Source of the DNA: Clytia hemisphaerica
Lineage: Eukaryota > Cnidaria > Hydrozoa > Leptothecata > Clytiidae
Direction: 5' to 3'
Length of the DNA stretch: 64,000 nucleotides
Assembly (NCBI GenBank): GCA_902728285.1
Contig: CACVBU010000681.1
Location: 3,140,413 to 3,204,412 of the forward strand
In this document: positions 30,200 to 45,100 of the stretch, in pieces
Layout: each line of letters starts with the position of its first letter
Position numbering within the stretch: the stretch's first letter is position 1
The notes under the pieces: model-generated
What the model saw: only the letters and a program-made list of their open reading frames with translations
What the model was told of the DNA's origin: nothing
Database searches by the model: none
Program-made: the position numbers and the translations under genes

Positions 30200-33100
30200 A
30201 TGAGTTCAACAGAAGATCTAACATCGAAATACCAAAGACTTGGGCAGGAATACCAAAAGGTAATTATTCGTTTTAGTTCTAGATTAATTATATTACCTAA
30301 ATTATTTATCAAGTTTATTTTGATGTATATTTTTTCATATAATCCATCTATTTAAAATTTTCCAGGCAGTTTTTTTCAGGTATATTACAGAGTAATCCTA
30401 ATTTCAGAAAGAGACTTCATAATAACTTTGATTATATGGCATTTCTATTGTATATTTTTTCAGGCAAGAGCGCAAATCACTGTTTTGAAAAAGGGTGTGG
30501 TTGATGAGCAAACATCAAATAAAGTTTTGCAGGTATAAACCAAACTTTTACATCATGAATGATAACCTCTAGATACGCTCAAATCAACTTTAGATTAGCC
30601 CATTAATCTTAAGCAAAAAAGTGCTTATATTGGCAATAATCTCTGCTGCATCTTTAAATAAATTGAAATAGTAAGATGATTTTAAATAGTCACTATTCAT
30701 TATGGGGTTTAATTTTCATTTGAACTCTGGTTGGAATTTGAATACTGTAAACAAAAAAAAAAAGCTTGAGGTCAATATAGAAGAGCAAGTGACCTGTCTT
30801 TCTCATACTTTATTGTGAAAAACTGAAAGGACTTTATGAATAATAATGTACTTTAAATAATATGAGACAAACAAATCTGAAAATTAAAAACTGGAAACAG
30901 ATTCTATCTGAATGTCTGAACGTTTTGCTAAGCCTGAAAATTTCAAAAAATTGAGAATAAACTTATTCTGTTCACTAAAACTAAGTTTCTCTTCATTTTT
31001 CTTATCACAGGATGCCTTGAAACAGAAGGATCAGACAACAAGAAAATATGAACAAGATATTGATAGTTTGCAGTTTCGTAATTCACAGGTAGCTGGATTT
31101 CTGCTCTTCCTAAAGACAATAACTTTCTATTCAAACTTTTATATTATCATAATAATTGCCTTTTTGATTCTTTAAATGCTAATTGAAGGTGAGCTTAACA
31201 CTATTGAAGCTGTTATTTGAAGAAAATACCCTGACTTTATTTCATCATGTACAAATTTCAACCTCTTTTTAGCTTTCCAAACGTGTAGAAATTCTGCAAA
31301 ATGAGTTGGATGATTATGAAAGGAAAGGCACCAAACCTTCCAAGGTATTTATTGAACATTTTATGGCTTTTTTAGTACAGGTCATTTTATAGTTTGGTGT
31401 GAGTGCTGTGAATTCAAATGTGGCCTATGCAAGGTTTTCTCTTCATTACCAGGACTGTTGTGTTTTTACAGTGACCTGCAGCAACAATTATTTTTATGTT
31501 GGATGAGTGAAATATTTATAAGCCAATTTCCCGCCTCATACAATGAAACTAATATGGTTTTTAATTTTTTTTGTAGCTTTGTACTCACAGTAATTTTGCC
31601 CTATTTAACTATCTTACAAAAGAAAATTCATTCTCCATGTTATAGAAGTTGATCACACGAAAGGTTTTTGTTAGGAAACTATTAGCAGACAAAATCTTCA
31701 TATTTATTCTCAACTTCAGTTGAGCTACAATCTGACAATGTCTGTTGTGTGTGTCTGTGTCTGTGTGTCTGTCTGTCACAAAAACTTTAGGGTAGCCTGG
31801 AGACTTTAAAAATTGTTCGATTTGGCTGAAATTTTGCACACTTGTTCCTTGGGTGAATATCTGGGGGTGCGTTTTGCATTTTTCAAAAATTTTGATTTTT
31901 TTGATTCATGGGACGAGTTTTTTGCCAAAACGAGGCTAAAGCTTTGGAGTAGCTTACAGGCTTCCAAAATGGTCGGATTTGGTTGAAATTAGGCACACTT
32001 GTTCATCGGGTGAATATCTGGGGGTCTATTTTTCATTCTACTTGTATATTCTTTGTAACTTAACTCTTTTGCTTTAAATTTTGTTGATTTTTTTTCAGTC
32101 AAATCCTCAAACAAGTAGCATCAGCTTCATCCACCAGCAAGAGTTACAACTCAAGATTGCAGAAAACGAGAGCCTTCATAAACAACTCCAAGAGGCTCAA
32201 ACAGATAATCAAAACACTGTCAACCATCTGGAAGCACGTTTAGAAGTCCTGGAACGAAACAAAGATAGTTATGAGAAACAAATTGAAGATTGTAATTCTA
32301 AAAATGCTGCCATCATTGAACGCATGAAAGAAGAACAGATTATGCTGAACGCCAAAGTTCATAAGTTGGAGGAGGATCTCAAATTCGCTCATATCATGTC
32401 TGATAAATAGTAGGTTCATCTGGGTTCATTGAAGTATTTAATTATCAAGTTCGCACCAGCCAATGCTTTTTTGAAAGAAAAAAGGTTTTTGAAATAAAGC
32501 AGGGTCAAAGCATCAAAGGGTTAAAATTTCTCTAGGACTAACCATGATGCACCATGGGGTGCTCTAGTTTTGGTCCCTTCACATTTAAGATTCAAATAAG
32601 TGGGTCCTGGTTTTCATAAAAATAGCTTCTTTTTTTTCATTTATCCAAAAGTAAAAATCTGGTAATAAGAGAAAGCCCTTGTGTATGAAATATGAAGTCA
32701 GTTGCAGCTGTACAATTTTCATGAAAGATAAGCCCTAAAATTAATTCTCTTTCATTTAACGTTTTGAAAGAAGAAATCTGTGGAAGTTAAACTTTGTTTT
32801 TCTTGATATGATATCTTTTATTTATAGTCAACAACAATTGAAAGAAGCTCACCAAGAACTGCGCTCAAAATTAGGTATTTATTATATATTGAATTGTTAA
32901 GACCGGTCTCCACTTGCGCGGGTTGCGATCACATCTTTTGGCTTCAATCCTTTTTGCTTAAAAGGTTACGCCATAAAAATGTAGCACGTGGTTGGAAAAA
33001 ATTTGAACACATTTCAACTTTTTTTAACCGTTACGTCAGATCGCGCCAATGGAGTTGCCTCATTTTTCTTTTGACCAACAGCGTGGAAGCTTTGCTCGAA

Positions 33101-36100
33101 AAAGTGCGATTGAAGCGCGCACAAGTGGAGACTGGCCTTCAGTATAATTGATCTTTTATATGTCATATCTTTAAGATTATCATCTAATGTCTTCAATGTT
33201 TAGATGTTAAAATCTTGAAAGTCACATATTGATACCGGGTGCGCCACAAAAAAGTTTCACTCTTTAAAAGTAATTTTCTCGAAATTTAAAAATTTTAAAG
33301 GAACCATTCCTATTTTATTGGAAAGAAGAAAAATGAACTCAAATTTTGATGGGTCATTTATTGAATTCGATTCATTAGATCAAAAGTTATGCTCAATTGA
33401 ATAAAAAAGTTACTTTTGGAAAGGTGCTCAAAAACGTTAAAAATCGACCTATCAAATTATTCAGAAGCATAATTACATGATATATCAGTATTTTTGTTTC
33501 AGTCATTAAAAATGATAATTAGCTGTCTAAATGACCTTTTGTTATTCAAAGGAAGGTTGAATTTCAATGAAAGGAAGAAAATTCGTCGAAAAAGGCCAAG
33601 AAATCTGGTAGAATTCATAAAAATACATCAAATATGGGTTTCGAGGTAGATTCAGCCTTACATAGACTTAATCCAGTCTAGAACCAAAAATCTGAGGAAA
33701 ATTTTGGTAAAACTAAATCAAATTAATTTTGATGAAGATTTTGAACCCTTTCGACCCTTCAGTTTCAAAATTTATATGTTTAGTTAATGAAAAATGCTCT
33801 TAATCGTGTAAAGGCTATTGCGATTGCCAAATTTAAAGTAAAAATTTGATAGATCGATTTTTAACGTTTTCGAGCACTTTCTGAAAGTAACATTTTTATT
33901 CAATTGGATATAACTTTTGATCTAATGAACCGAATTTAATAAATGACCCATCAAATTTTTAGTCTATCTTTCTTCTTTCCAATGAAATAGGAATGGTTCT
34001 TTTGAAATTTTTAGATTTCGAGAAAATTAGTTTCAAAGAGAGAAACTTTTTTGTGGCACACCCGGTATAATATATTTTGTAGAAGTATAGAAATTCATTC
34101 TGATCACCCAATTTTAGAAACTAAGTAGAAACTTACAAATATTTTTATAATTTAATGAAACCATTTCTATTCTTCCCAGACAAAACAACCAAACTGATGC
34201 AGGAGAAAGTTCCTTTCATAGACACAGGTAACCATAAAGTCAAATCCTTGGGTCTGACTCGTTATTTTCACGGTAATGGTTTTATTTTCACTAGGCATTT
34301 TCTTAGGGCGCCTTTTATAGTTGATTTGCAGTTGATATATACTTCAGTTAATTTCAACACAAAAACTGTTGTCAAAATAATAAGTGGGGTAGTTTGATAT
34401 TTATTGTTTTTGGTGTAACACCTAATGGCTTTGAAATTCAATTTATTTTCTGTTACGCCATAGTCTTATTTTACATATTATCTTTGTTAGAAAACACAAT
34501 GTTGAACAAATTGAATATTCCAGTATGTGATCGCAACCACCAGGTATACTGTATTTTTGTGCTTGCTAATTTCATTACAATTTTTTTGCTGTATTGTTGA
34601 TTTCACCCTTGGTGAACTACTTTCAACAAGAAGAAAATTGAGCAAGTTTGGTCAGAATTGCACATTGAATCCCTCAATATTTCAAGCTTTTAAGGACTGT
34701 TTTTTGAAAATTATAAAGCAATGTTTTTTGTTTTGCCTTTTATCATTAATATGCCGTAGAGAGAAAATTATAAAAATTTTGTCATTTTCGAAATATAATG
34801 CAAGTGAATTTTTTTTCAATGAAAATGATTAGTTAGCTTGTGTCATTGCTTGTTAAAAGATATAACACTGTAATAATTTCTCATTTCAGCACACAGCACA
34901 AAACTTCATTGAGTCAACTTGCAATCAAACTATTGTTTTGATGGCTGGGCTGTCAGATTACCACACCTATCTTGAACAGGTTTCTTTTCTTAAGCTTAAG
35001 TTAGCCCAGCATTTTTCAAGCACTGCCATCAACGAGGTTAAGTAAATCAGTAAAATCACGACGACGAAGGAAAATTTAACAGGCTAGTGAGCTCAACCAA
35101 TCAAATTTCGTATCTCCACTAGCCTATTACATTTTTCGTCCGTCGTCGTGATTATCCTGGTATACTAACCTCGCTATTACTCGGTTGAAACAACTCAATC
35201 TCAAATTGATTTTTTATACTCACAATATCTTGTGAAGGGAAATAAAGCTGAAACAGGCTGAAAGTTAAATAATGCAAAGTAAAATGAAATGAGGGTATCA
35301 AAACTTGAGGAAAATCAACTCAATGTATTGCGATGAGTCTGACAAGTAAGCAAGTTTTTTTTCATAATCAAGTTAGAATCTTTAGGCTATTATGATGCAT
35401 GAAAACACTTATTAAGAACATTTAGAAGGGCAAAAATTTTCTTCAACATCCAACCATGGTGGGCGACATTAATAGAACTGCATTGAAACTCAGTTTTTCA
35501 GACCAAAACAGGTGTGATAAAATGAGTCACACAGAGGTGTAACACTGTAATAACAGGTCACATGATATATATTCACAAATTAAAAAAAAAACACTCAAGC
35601 ACCAATCTAATTACTTTTGGTTAAGGTCACCAAATCATCTTTTAAGGGTCTAGAGATAAACCATGACACATGATGACTACAATGTTTTAGCCTCATAGGA
35701 ATAAACAACTCTCAATGAATTGACTTGTATTATAGAGGTTGAAAGTATATTCATTGGACATCATGCATGAAAAAGCATCAGCATCTAACACAAAGGTATA
35801 ATTACATTAGCTACATTGTTTTCAAGGGGTTACTTTAGGTGCACAAACTTTCGCGAGTAGAAACTTTTGCGAATTTTGGCCCTTTTCGCGAACATATAAA
35901 ATGTCTTAAAATTCTTGGAGGGGCCATTCGCAAAAGTTTGTGCTCGCGAAAAAAATAGAAAATCTGTAAAACTTCAAACTTTGAATAAACATTTTATGGC
36001 CCTTTCTAGCCTGTTAAAGCCTAATGATTAAAAAGGCAAAAGTTCCAAGCCTTTTAAAGAAGTAATTGTCCATTTTTTCATGTGAAAATTTTCATTTTTA

Positions 36101-39100
36101 CGTCTTGATTCGCAAAAGTTTATGCTCGCGAAAAAGATTTTTTCGTCAAATTCGCGACAGTAAATGTTGTAAATTTCGCGATTTTTCGAACAGAGGAGGT
36201 ATTTGCTCAGTATTTCCTAGATAGTCAAATTTCTTCTTTTCCTTATCCTTCTGCTGTAAGTCACCCACTAATCGTTTTTGCTGGGGCAAAGTTGAAAGAA
36301 ATTGTTACAGTGACTTCAGAACAAGTCATTGCATTTTAATGGTGTATCTCAGATGTCTGTAGATGTATACCGCCTTTCATGAAGATAAGTAGAGGTCGTG
36401 TAGAATTTAACTTACAAAAGAGCTTAGGTGCATAACATAACCAACCTATCTTGACTTGAATTTTTTCATATTTTAGTTCTCTTCATACCTCCTGCAAAAT
36501 GCTACTTACTCGCGAAAAGTTCAGCACAGTTTAACAGAGCTTCTTGACCAAGCAAAGCAAGAAGTCTTCATCTCGTTGGTATGTTCTTGTTTCAATTTTA
36601 TTTTATTTTTTGGCCTACGGTCTACAGATGATGATGAATGATTCATTTTATAAATAGGCAGTCGAACTCTATTTAGCTTTGAAGCTAGTACAGATTTGTA
36701 CACATTTTTCGACTTTAAAGAAATATATACATCAACATTAATATTAGCAAATCATGGGGTCGTGGGATAGATCCATGGCTGCTGCCAACTCAGTGAATGT
36801 GAAGCTTAGATTGAGTGATCTGGTCTATCTAGTAATGAACAAGAAGCTGATAGTTTGGTGCTCCATCTCCACAAAAGGGGATAGAATCGATCAATCCTGG
36901 CTCAGTCAACAGAGCTTCTTTGATAACTAGTAGTATAGACTAGTAGCAATTTAAAACTTATTTAATCGACTTACAAACTGAATCCAGATGATTTTTAACT
37001 TGTTATTTATAGTATAACATTATCCCTCTAGTTTTCACTCATTATTTCTTTCTCTCCTAGAGCACTCTACCGAGCTATGGAAGCTTCGTCAGTGATCTCA
37101 AGTCCTACGTCAAATATTTAGAAAAGCTTTTGCCATACCGGGTATTGAGGTAATGATTTTTGATACACATGAAATTAGAAAAAGAAATTGGATTCTAAAG
37201 AATCCTACATTTGCTAAAAATAGACAAAAAGAACAAAAAATGTCATAAAAAACGACGATATGGTTAAACACGCATGCATAATTTGTCGTTCTTTTAACTA
37301 TATTGTTGGTATTAGGCCAAACTTACAATACTGAATGGGATTACGTCTGACTACTTGACTGGATCAAGCTTAAATCCTATAATAGGAAGTGTGTCCAGTT
37401 TTAGAGCTAACCTGCACTCTTGTATTCATTCTGGTTGACATTGGATGATAAATGTTCTGAGCGAGCAAAAATCTGACGTTAAACAAAAAACAACATCGTG
37501 GGCTAGTTAGCTCTAAAACTGAACACACTTTCATGATAGCTTCTGATAGCTTACAAGTCTAGTCCTGGTCTAGTGTCTTCCCTTCGAAACCCGAAACCCG
37601 GTTTTTCTATCAGTGATTCTGACCTTCTTTTTTTTTCTATCCCTAAAGAAGGTTGAAGAAATTGGGAGGGGGTTGTCCGCATTAGACCAACTTACGCTTC
37701 GTTTTTTTTTAAACTTTTGCAGTGTAAATGAAGAGTGTCAATCTTCAATGTGGTCAGAAAACTTGGAGAAAACAAATAACAATTTGCTGAAGGAAGAGAA
37801 GAAGATTGTGTCTCTTTTCACCAGACTGGTCAATTATCTCTCCATCATTTCAAATTTAAGTAAGTGAGTTCATCTCATTAAAATGTCAGCAGGGTATTCT
37901 TTGTGGACTTGTATCCCTGTCAATGGGAGGTCATCCTACTCCATACAATTTATGAACTGAATTTGCACTGAAAAGAATAAAATTTCGAACCAATATCACC
38001 CGTGGACAGTTGTACTGGCATCTTCGATGCACTTGGGCATTAAGCCTAATTAAGCCACAGTGCGTTCTAAATCATTCTTCTTTTAAACGCCCTCCTTGAA
38101 TAAACGCCCCTAGCCTAAGAACCAACAAAATTTAATAAACGTGTCTGGAGCGAATATTCGAAGAAATACGGTATCTTATCTTGTTATTGAAAGCAACATG
38201 AAATCAATTTCTTATAGATCTACAAGAATCGTCTTTCACAAAATGCGTCGAAAACATCGCCAATATCCTCAATGTTTTATGTGGTTGCTTCCACGGTATG
38301 AAATTCTTCTCATTCTTCAGGATTCTTTTCCTTTAAAAAAGTTTTTGCCCCCTCCCTCCTTCCCTTATTTAATTTTGATTTTTGAAAGTAGAACCAACAT
38401 GGATCTTTGAACGATCCACCTGAATCCCCCTGTTCTTAACCCATTAAAAGCCATCACTCTGTTAAAAAAACTCCAACTTAAAAAATGCGTATCTCGACTT
38501 GGGTTTTTAATTCTGGTAGGGTAAAAGTACAGGGTGGTATGGGATGCGATTCCAGACCTGTACAGGACCGAAAAAAATCCAGATGAGATAGAGTTTTTAC
38601 AAGAAACTTTAATAATTGGTCATTTGAAGTAATAAAAATGACGCGTTCTTTAGAAAAGGTAATAAAATTGTTTTATTACTGGTTAACGACCAACCAAATC
38701 AAAGATACCACTTAATGGGCTAATTAAACTACTGTTGGAAATATCACACTTTTTTCATCTTCATTTTAGCTATCTATGAACTGTATGTGATCAAATCAAA
38801 AGAAGAGCACAACCTTCCAACTTATACTGACGTAACATTTGTTTATTTTATTGATAATTTTAATGACAAGATTAAAATACTTAACCAGTCATTTATTTAT
38901 GAAGATTTATTTATTTATGAAGATTTAATTATTTTGAGACAGTACCCCTTCTCCAAATGTTATACAGTATTTTTAGAGTGACGGGACCGATAATTTGAAT
39001 CTGTAAGTACTTATAGAATTACTGTAATTCTTCAGTCTTTTACATTGCTCGATACATAAGTAGAGCGATGTCAGTCAAGAAGAAAATACTTTTTGGACCT

Positions 39101-42100
39101 ACCCCGGTGGGGTGGAGGTCCTATAAATTAACCCGTGTTCGTTAGTTAGTTAGTTCGTTCGTTCGTTCGTTAGTTACCAACTTTTCTCGAGATTGGCTCA
39201 TTCAATTTTTCTGATTTTTTGCACAAAGGTGCATTACTATAAACCCTCGAATGTGACGGAGCCCGATTTTCGAAAAAAAAATTTTTCCGGCCGGTAGAAC
39301 CGGAAATGTCCCGAAAAAGGCGGTTTTTCGAGATTTTCTCGAGATTTTATCATTAGTTTTTTGCGATTTTTTGCACATAGATGCACATTAGTACTGCCGA
39401 AAAGGTGTCGAAAACTGTTTGCCGAAAAAATTTTTTTTCCGGTCTGTAGAACCGGAAATGTGCCGGAAATCGTCGTTTTTTCACATTTCCGTCACATTTT
39501 TTCAACTTATTTAATTGTTTCTTTACAGAAAAATGTTCTTTATGATGATGCCCAAAACTTAGCATCGTTTGATTTCCAAAAAAATCATCCTTTGAATCCG
39601 GAACTCCTTAAAAATCGCCGGAACAGCCGAAAACCGGCGTAAAACGGTTTTCCTTCATTTTTTCAACTTATACTCGACAGATTTTCATGATTTTTTGCAC
39701 AATGATGTAAAATGGCAATGCCCAAAATGTGACAGAGCCCAATTTTCGAAAAAAAAATTTTTCCGGCCGGTAGAACCGGAAATGTCCCGAAAAAAGCGGT
39801 TTTTTGAGATTTTCTCGAGATTTTATCATTAGTTTTTGCGATTTTTTGCACATAGATGCACATTAGTACTGCCGAAAAGGTGTCGAAAACCGTTTGCCGA
39901 AAAAAATTTTTTTCCGGTCTGTAGAACCGGAAATGTGCCGGAAATCGTCGTTTTTTTCACATTTCCGTCACATTTTTTCAACTTATTTAATTGTTTCTTT
40001 ACAGAAAAATGTTCTTTATGATGATGCCCAAAACTTAGCATCGTTTGATTTCCAAAAAAATCATCCTTTGAATCCGGAACTCCTTAAAAATCGCCGGAAC
40101 AGCCGAAAACCGGCGTAAAACGGTTTTCCTTCATTTTTTCAACTTATACTCGACAGATTTTCATGATTTTTCTTTCACCGTTAAACATCGATGCGTTTCT
40201 TAATTGCTTTCTCCGTTCCAATAGATATATAAATCGAAATTTAAAATTATACATTACTTCCATTAAATTCTAATTATTCGTTTTATAAATAGGTAGGTCC
40301 ATTAAAGTATTACTTGTTTATTCTGCTACTTGCAGTTTTATGCTACTCTTGTGACATCTTCAGGACTATAAAATGCTTATAATTCGAATTATAGAAAGAA
40401 ATCGAGTTATAGAAGTGAGAGTTATAGTGAGAGTTGACTGTATATTCAATGTTTGTTTTCTTTTATCTCAGAGATTGAAGACAACAGATGATTGTTTACT
40501 GACAACTGTACATTCTCTTTCATCAACGGCTACAAAGGTAGATTTCTTCACTAACTAATTTCATTCAGAATTTTCACACTTTTGTCTCTTGTTGAAATAT
40601 TGTAACAGAGCTTTTGTAGGACGCGATACCATTTTTGCTCCAAAAATAAAGGGCGAAAACATAACGTATCGTCAAGATTACCTGATAGCGTATCAATTTC
40701 TTTTAGTGCTTGATTCTTATATTTATTGGTTGCTAAGATTATTTAATGATTTTGGAGTCAATAATTTTTAGAGTCAAAATGATATCGCTTCTTCAAAAGG
40801 TCTATGGGATTGTGCATCGAAAACAGATAGCCGATTAATTATTTGTCTAGTAGCAGGATCCTGACGACGGGGTTGCGAAATTTTAATTGTCTTATGCTGA
40901 GAGGGTATTACTGACTTTTCCAATTCTGATAAATTTCTTTTCCTTTTACAGTTGAAGAGTGTTTTCCAACAAAACATTCAATTTATGACGGGTTTCCATG
41001 GTTTCAAACGGAAAGGCCTTCCTTCTGATGACAGTCAGGTAGAAGAGTTTTTCCAATACTTAATGGGCTTTTTTTTCGTAAAAGTAAAAACCATATACCC
41101 TGTTGATTAGATTTCTTGTGACCCTTCGTGAGCTCCCTCTTCAAATTCCAGGCAATTTCACCTATATCACAGGAAAAAAGTAAGTTGATCACCAGGCTGT
41201 TAAATGCACTTTTCATACCCCGGTGACCTCCTGAGTATGAAATTTTTACTCTTTTATACTGCCCAACCTTTCGAAATGTTTTTCGGACCTACCTGGAGGT
41301 CCTGTGAATTCGTTCGTTCATTCGTTTTTCAGGATCTTTTCCATCAATGTCTATTATGTTCTCTCATTTGGATAACTTTCATTATCAGTTAGTTCCAATC
41401 AGCATCCAGCTTGTTATTTTTATTTTTGTTTGTATTCACTGTATATTTTTGTTTATATTGAAGGTCCATGTCATCTTAAAAATAAGTCATAAAAGCGGAC
41501 TTGTTCTGGAAAATCAAAGCCAGATAAAGGGTTTCTTTTAACATCATGGAAAGATCTGTATCTGCTCGAGATTTTTTAAGGATTTGTAATGAATTTCATG
41601 AAAAATTATCAAACTATACTTTTAAGCTCTTAAATTTTAAGAATTTAAAACCCCGTTTTTTTTATTCGGCAGATCCTGACAAAACCATTGAAGATTTTCT
41701 TCACACAAGCAGCAAGTTACATGCAAAGTATAAGTCAGGTACAGACCACAGATATCTTATATAAACCACTAGATAGAGCTATTGTCTTTCACAAGCCACG
41801 ACAGTTGAAGCAAAATAATGCGCCGTCTTTGCTGAGTAGACGGCAATCTGTTCATTAAGAACAATCAAATGACATAGAGGGAAATGAAGATCCGAGAGAA
41901 TTATCTTGGATGTTCAATGCCGGCAACGAACTTTAGTCTTTTATAAACTAATAAAGATGGTGCACAATTTTGTTACAGGCCGGAACAGAGTAGCTTATCT
42001 AGTGTTTTGTATAAGATATCTATGGTACAGAAACTGCACATATCTAAATCACATTTAAAATTATAAGTAGGAAGTCACGACTGCAGTTGGAGGCGACCCG

Positions 42101-45100
42101 AAGGCTCCTCATATTTAATTTTAAATCATAGATTCCTCAATCCCCTGAATGAAAACGACAATTCCTGTTGCTAGCCGAATGTTTTCTTTCATAATTGCGA
42201 TGATAGGCATTTTTTATAAATTATTTTGAGTGCAATGACTGCCTCTTTTTGAAGCCATTGCCAAGGTGATTAAGTCCATTGAGTCTTTAAATGTTACTTT
42301 TATGGCTAGAGTAAACTTCTTATATACTTTTCTGAGAATCATTTATTTCCATAGCAATATTTTGAAAACGAGGTAAGCGTTGCTCGTGACGTTATTTATG
42401 AAAAAGGTCTCAACCTATCGTTTTATTTAAAACTTTTCTCCTTTTCAGGAATCAGCACCTTCCTCCGTTCCCTATTCTTTAGCTGTTCGAAATTCACGAA
42501 GTTTAATCGCTTCATCGGACAATAATGATACACTTAAAGAACAGGTAATAATACAACACGAGGGCAATAAGTTTTTATGACGCTGGTCTCGAAAGACGTG
42601 AGTTCGTGGGATTTATATTAATCCGCGAATTGTTAGGAGTGCGGGCGAGTACATTTTGAGATAAAGCACTTTTTTAAAAATCTTTTATAGCCGGTTTGAA
42701 AATAAACAAAATGGTAAAAAGTTTTAGGGGTATGTTTTGCAAAAGGTAGGAGGTAGTCATGATAATTCAATTCAGATAATTTTGAGCAAATTTGGCTAAA
42801 TGTTTCAATTCTCAGGCTAGCCATGTTCTTACGATGTTCATTCTTCCCCCAAATTTCAGCCTTAATGTATATAGTCTATAGTGTATAGTCTATATATCCA
42901 AATGCGTGATAATCATTATAATTCATCTTGTTTTCCTTAGGCTGCTACAACTCAAGAAGCACTTATCCGTTTGGAGCAAGTAAATACATTAAAAACTTTT
43001 CACTCGAGCTCCGGTACTCAACTAAGATGCTCTTGTAAATTTTTGGCTTGTTTACGATGTACAATAAAACAATTGTTTTTCTGAGGAGCTGGAATCAAAC
43101 CTTCTCGATCAGATTTTGCCTCGGCTTCGTGATAATTTTGGTGTCTTGGGTTTAAACTCCAGTTTGATTCCAAACGTTGGAGTTCTTTGTAACTTCACCT
43201 TAGTCTGTATTGATGATATGCACCATTGCAATGTCTTCCACGGACCCAACAGCTGATTGGTTGAAAGTGGCGTATTGACAATTTTACGTCACTTACAACC
43301 AATCAGCTATTGGGTCCGTGATGTAATGTCAGAAGACATGGCAATGGTGCATGTCATGAATTGTGCTTTTTCATGTTTGGTTAAGCTACGTAATTTCCAA
43401 ACGTTCGATGCTGATCCCATCAACAATCAATGATGAATTTATGGCATTTTCGCTAAACGCTATATTTTCTGACTAATTTTTTTCATTTTTCTCCTCGCAT
43501 TGCTTTCTAACTTTCATCATCAGGTAGGTCCATTCAGCATCTAGCTTGTTCATGTTTGGTTAAGCTACGTAATTTCCAAACGTTCGATTTGCGTAATGGA
43601 TCTTTCATAATGATTCGAATTATTGCGAAAGTTACGTAGTTTAACAAAACATGAAAATCGTACGTAAGCGGTTGGTTTACCTCAATCTTTAACAAGTTAA
43701 CAAACAGGGGAATGCACTTCACCGGGGCTTATATGGACAGAGATAGATAGAGTTTATATTTTACTTGGATAGTCCAATCAAATAGGACTTTTATACAGTC
43801 TTTCGATTGCTTTCGTGGGCTCACGACTAGCCTGTCCGGCTATTTATGTACTGAAAGGAACATTGGAAGGAGCAGGAATTCGAACCACGAACCTTTGGTC
43901 TAAAGCGCTGGCGCTCTAACCACTCGGTCATCGCTCCCTTAAATCGCTCGCTTCTTTATAGGACAAAGAACATTGGATGCTAGAAGCGCAATTGGTAAAA
44001 GCGAAGTTTGAAAAGGAACGAAAGGTATATTGCGCCAATACTTGTAATTGTTTATCTTATATCAAAAACGAATCAATAACTTTACTTTTCCATGTGGAAT
44101 TCTTTACCAATCACCTCACAAACTGATCGTGTCATGAAATCAATAATTTTGGCTTTTTCCACTGATTACATCACGGATAACTTGGCCTCGTTTTTTCTAA
44201 TAATTTAGAGACAACTTTTTCCCAGACTGAATTTTTGGAGGTGCATTATTCTACTATGAATGGTTGGAGGCTTGATAATGGGTTCAAGTCATAGATTTAA
44301 AAAGCCCGAAGGGCTAGATGTCGTGCTTCGGCTGAAGTGAAAAGTGTGCCGTGGTTAGATAGGAAATCCTACCTAGGTCACGTGTCACTACACTAGAATT
44401 CAAGCGTTTGACCAATCAGAAGCTTTGCGGATTTTCGAAAACAGTAGCAACAATATTTTTCCCGATATTCGTTTTTTTTTGCCTGTGATGGCTTAAAGCC
44501 CGACATCTAGCACCTCGGGCTTTATAAATCTGTGGTTCAAGACGAGGTCGGGATTGTTGTGACATAACTCTTGCAAAGGCCTATTGAAAACGTACAAGTA
44601 TATTCTCCTCTTCCATATATATATATATATGAAATCCTTTCCCGCCCCCTACCCAGTCCCTTGAAAGACAACCAGGTCATTTGTGAAATATCAAATGTCA
44701 ATTCTATTTTAACCAATAAAAATGCTTCTAATAACTGACTAATTATTGCTCCTCTTTTTTAATTTCTTTAGAAAACAGCACTTCTCGGAGAAGAATTGAA
44801 GAAATGTAAAACAGAAGCCCTTCAAATTGCAATCGAAGAAAATCTGGTGATTTTAAAATATTTTCTTTTTTTATTTGTTCTTTTCTCAACCTTACAGTTG
44901 ACTGCCTAGCCAAGACAATTAGGCGGTAAACGCGATTATTCCAGTTTCTCAAACTAATCCTTTCTGCCATATTCACTGACGTTTACATACCCTGGACCAA
45001 GTTTCTCGATCTCGACCTAGCAAAATCTTTGATTGGAGTTTTTTGAAAGTGGTACCCTAATGGCGACACTACTCAATAGCGATCTAAATGCATTGAGAGT

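Noticed and set aside
35040..35160. Structured non-coding RNA gene
   Set aside because: The near-perfect hairpin has inverted ends and the look of a MITE; similar palindromes of other families are common in these introns.
43867..43938. Functional tRNA gene
   Set aside because: A and B boxes are clear, but the acceptor stem mismatches and the anticodon arm does not fold properly. A SINE-like body follows.
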